The position numbers and the translations under genes are program-made. This document shows positions 27,536-30,510 of a stretch of DNA of 30,510 nt, piece after piece (the stretch's first letter is position 1; each line of letters starts with the position of its first letter). Source of the DNA: Chara braunii (taxonomy: Eukaryota; Streptophyta; Charophyceae; Charales; Characeae); contig BFEA01000173.1 in the NCBI GenBank assembly GCA_003427395.1, positions 1,605,885 to 1,636,394 of the forward strand, read 5' to 3'. The notes below the pieces were generated by a model that saw only the letters and a list, made by a program, of their open reading frames with translations, was not told where the DNA came from and did no database searches.

Positions 27536-30510
27536 CCGCTAACAAAAGAAGAGATGTGGACTGCCCTGATGCTCATGGAAGAAGAGAAAAACCCTGGCAT
27601 AGATGGATTACCTAAGGAATTATGAGAATCTCTCTGGGATTTTATAGCTCAAGATCTAATGGATTTTTATCATAAAGTTTGGACTTCAGGTCGATTAGGA
27701 GAGATAGTGGGGCAAGAGGTCCTAACGCTGCTGTATAAAAAGGAGAATAAATGTAATATTCGAAATTATCGCCCTATCACCCTCCTCTCAGCTGTGTCAT
27801 CTCAAAAACCCTCACTATTCGCCTTAATAAATATATAGCAGATATAATCCACCCCGCGCAAACAGGTTTTATCCAAGGAAGGAATATTCAGGATAATATC
27901 CTCCTCATTAATGAGTTAGTCAAACTCTCTTGCCAATCCAAACACAATGCTGCCTTCAACTTTATTGATTTTGAAAAAGCTTATGACTATGTGGATTGGC
28001 TCTTCCTGAACAAATTCCTAGACTCGGATAAGTTTAACTTCGGCCTGAACTTCAGGAGGTGGGTTAAAATCTTGCTCCTCTTTGTAATCATCATGGAAGC
28101 CTTGGCAGCTCACATCCGCCATCACAAAGACATCAAGCGCATTCAAATTACATCCATACCAGAGGACGCCATACCGGTATGCTCCCTCTTTGCTGATGAC
28201 CTATCTCTCATGGTTGACGCCTCACATGAAAACCTTGAGGCAATACAACGGATTATGGACGAATTTTATAAACTATCTAACATGAGGGTAAAATGGGGAA
28301 ACAAAACCCTCGGTTGGTGGATTCACTATCAAGGAGTTAGGCCACCAGAGAGACCAATGATCAAATGACTCCCTATTGATTCCCCAGTGAGGGTTCTTGG
28401 GATTTCTCTTTCATCCCTCGGCAAACCAGCATCCAATAATGAAGGGATTCTGAAACATGCACTCTCAAAACTTGAACTATGGAAAGATAAACATAGCTCG
28501 TTACTAGGAAGAACACTAACAATTAACAATGTGGTCCTCGCCTCTATTTGGTATAAATTTGTTGTCTGGGCGCTTGATAAAGTATCCATCAAAATTCTGC
28601 AGAGGCAATTGGTAGCATTTCTTTGGCGAGGTAACCACGAGTCCAAAAATGTTTTCAGCAGAGTGGCATGACAATCAATAATTCAACCTAAATCCATAGG
28701 TGGTTTGGGCATAATTGATCCCACCACCCAAGCGAAAGCTCTTTCAATCTAATGGATAAAGCGTTTTTTTTTCAATCCCCAACACCGTGGAGTATTCTAG
28801 CTTGTGAGCAGATTAAACGCCTTGCCCCTCCCACCCCAGATGAGGTTGACCCCCTAATGTGGTTGGAGAATCGCGCTTGGCGGCTTGGCCGCTCCCAAGG
28901 GCATCCCCATCAGAGTCCCGAAACCTAGAGTTATCTGATCGCCAAGCAGCCAGAGGTGACTTATCCTGGGATCCCTTATGGATTGAACTGCTTAAAACTT
29001 TGAGAAAACTTCCCATCCCAAACAAAGTAACACCAAAAAGATGGGAAGAAGTTTGTCAACAACCTTTATTCAACAATACTCCAATCAGAGATTCCCATGG
29101 TTGCACCCTAAACTGCACAGACTCTCCTTGGAAAGGTTGGATTAAAAGAGGAGTCAGGCGTATTAGGGATATCCGAAATAAGGAGACCCAAGATTGGATC
29201 GACCTCCCGAACCTCAATGACAGATTAAGATACTGCCACCACCAAAAAGAAGCATTGGAACAGATAATAGATATTATCCCTTTGGATTGGGTTAGGATCC
29301 TGAAAAAATGACCTACCCTTACTCCAAATGATTGGGTCTCCATACATGATCAGCCAGGAATGGTAGGAAAGATTAGTGAAGTGCGCCCCACTTGTGATGT
29401 GTCAATGACAGTTTATGACTTAGGAGAAGATGGATTCCTCATATCTACTCCACATTAGAGCACGAGACTAATCCAAAAGGACAGATTATTCAGGATTAGA
29501 ATCTTAATAATCAAGGATAGGTGGATGACTTTCAAACCAGACACACCCATATCCCATCTCCCACTACATCCAGTTAGTTAGTCTTGGTCGTCTACGGTAT
29601 ACCGAGGACGTTCCCACACTCAGGTTCTTCACACGTTGTCCATAAAATCCACATACTGGATGCTGCGGATAAAAATAAAGGACAAAATTGAAGAGCGATG
29701 GAATGACACCTGAATGTAAGCAAAGAGGAATTCCAGTTAGTTACATGGTTTCATTCAATCAAGTCTAAACCGACAAAAGTGGCATCCCTACAATGGCAGA
29801 TCACTCACCGATGCTTACCAACCAATTACTGGATCATTGATAGAACGACACTTGAACAAAGAGGAATAACTCTTCCCTGGTGCAAATTTTGCAGATTTGC
29901 CTTCCCGTCTAAACTGATCCTGGAAACCATAGAACATAATATATTTCTACAATGCCTAGGGTCAGTTTGGCTATGGCATTGGTGGGACAGGATTCGGAAT
30001 CAGATTAAAACCTCCCTACCATGGCCATGGAGTTGAAAGGCTCTCCTCCTAGAAAATTGGACTCCATCATGCGAAGATAGCTTTAGAACTAACTTATTTA
30101 CAATCGGAAGAAGGGTTGTCATATGGGCCATATGGTCTCGTAGGTGCACATTTGAAATGGAAGATGCCCGGCTTGATGGGCCTGAGTTCACGGATACCAT
30201 CAAGCAACAAGTCCAACTAGATGTTAACTCTAGATGAGATTCAGTTAAAGAAAACCTTAAATTCTTAACAACAAAAAAAGATATCAAACAAGATATAAGA
30301 ACATTCAATCAAAACTGGCTTGGAGAGGACCAAGGTGGTAAAATAGGACATGTTAAATGGAATGGAGTGTGCGATACTGCTCACAATGAGCTCCCAAGGA
30401 AGTATCACTTATACTTTAATGACTGGAGCAACATTGATCCCTCCATCCCCCTCAGCCCTCTATCTGAATTTCCTGATCCTTTCCCTCCATCCAAGCTGGC
30501 TTTAGTCCCT
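27536..30510 (+). pseudogene. LINE ORF2, reverse transcriptase and C-terminal zinc motif (runs off the window)
   Basis: RT motifs: LTKEEMWTALMLMEEEKNPGIDGLP, NYRPITLLS, a frameshift near 27805, HPAQTGFIQGRNIQDNILL, FIDFEKAYDYVDW, then directly WVKILLLFVIIMEALAAHIR and the catalytic SLFADDLSLMV at about 28183-28215. The normal QGCPLSP region between them is missing. Thumb and connection follow (RVLGISLS, SSLLGRTLTINNV, LVAFLWRG), then frameshifted pieces to 29311, and a zf-RVT-like motif at about 29878-29955 (C-x2-C with E-x3-H-x5-C). The frame continues with WAIWSRR to the end of the window with TGA codons at 30034 and 30235. Confidence 0.83.

Larger units (their letters stand above)
22206..30510 (+). 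mobile_element. LINE (plant L1-like), main part; continues past the window end
   Basis: Contains the rest of ORF1 (22206 to about 25970) and ORF2 (about 26049 to the window end) with AP-endonuclease, RT and a zf-RVT-type motif. Visibly more AT-rich than elements 1 and 2. The LINE predates element 2, which split it after 9223. Many stops and frameshifts; no 3' end or poly(A) tail lies in the window. Confidence 0.88.

Noticed and set aside
1-30510. CRISPR arrays, tRNA or rRNA genes, host protein-coding genes.
   Set aside because: No regularly spaced repeats, no cloverleaf-like sequence and no non-TE protein signature was found on either strand by eye.

Overview
The window is built almost entirely of transposable elements; I find no ordinary host gene. 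The likely host is a streptophyte (land plant or charophyte alga). Three things suggest this: a primer-binding site matching the end of initiator-methionine tRNA (the form common in plant LTR retrotransposons), a LINE with a DUF4283-like ORF1 and an ORF2 ending in a zf-RVT-type zinc motif (both typical of plant L1-like elements), and long TATA-containing LTRs rich in CACGTG motifs. The species cannot be named from the sequence.

Layout. (1) 1-6953: the 3' part of a Ty3/gypsy-like element (element 1), with a PHD-finger/integrase ORF, three uncharacterised ORFs (here a, b, c) and a 2.7 kb 3' LTR. (2) 6954 to about 8850: apparently non-coding DNA with small palindromes and a 33-bp tandem repeat. 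(3) 8848-9223 and 22206-30510: one old LINE, split in two inside its ORF1. (4) 9224-22205: a complete 13 kb element 2 of the same Ty3/gypsy-like family, nested in the LINE, with both LTRs, PBS, gag-pro-RT-RNase H, PHD-integrase and ORFs a, b, c. Removing element 2 with one 4-bp target copy joins the two LINE ORF1 halves in frame.

The unusual system is the architecture shared by elements 1 and 2. The integrase starts with a Cys4-His-Cys3 PHD-like finger and appears to be its own ORF, whose ATG overlaps the stop of the gag-pol frame in element 2. In both elements the integrase stop overlaps the ATG of ORFa in an ATGA, and the ORFa stop overlaps the ATG of ORFb in a second ATGA. ORFb carries a long acidic tract, and its 3' end overlaps ORFc by about 150 nt in another frame. 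A further ORF lies inside the LTRs and keeps a protein motif between two LTR families that are otherwise almost unalignable. Two diverged copies allow comparison: the proteins are conserved while each copy carries its own stops and frameshifts.

Both elements and the LINE are decayed. Most premature stops can be explained by C-to-T (or G-to-A) changes, with an excess of TGA at arginine positions (CGA to TGA), as expected for methylated, silenced DNA. The element 2 RT lacks its fingers motif and the LINE RT lacks the QGCPLSP region, so neither looks autonomous now. Several overlap and reading-frame arguments rest on by-eye alignment of the two copies.
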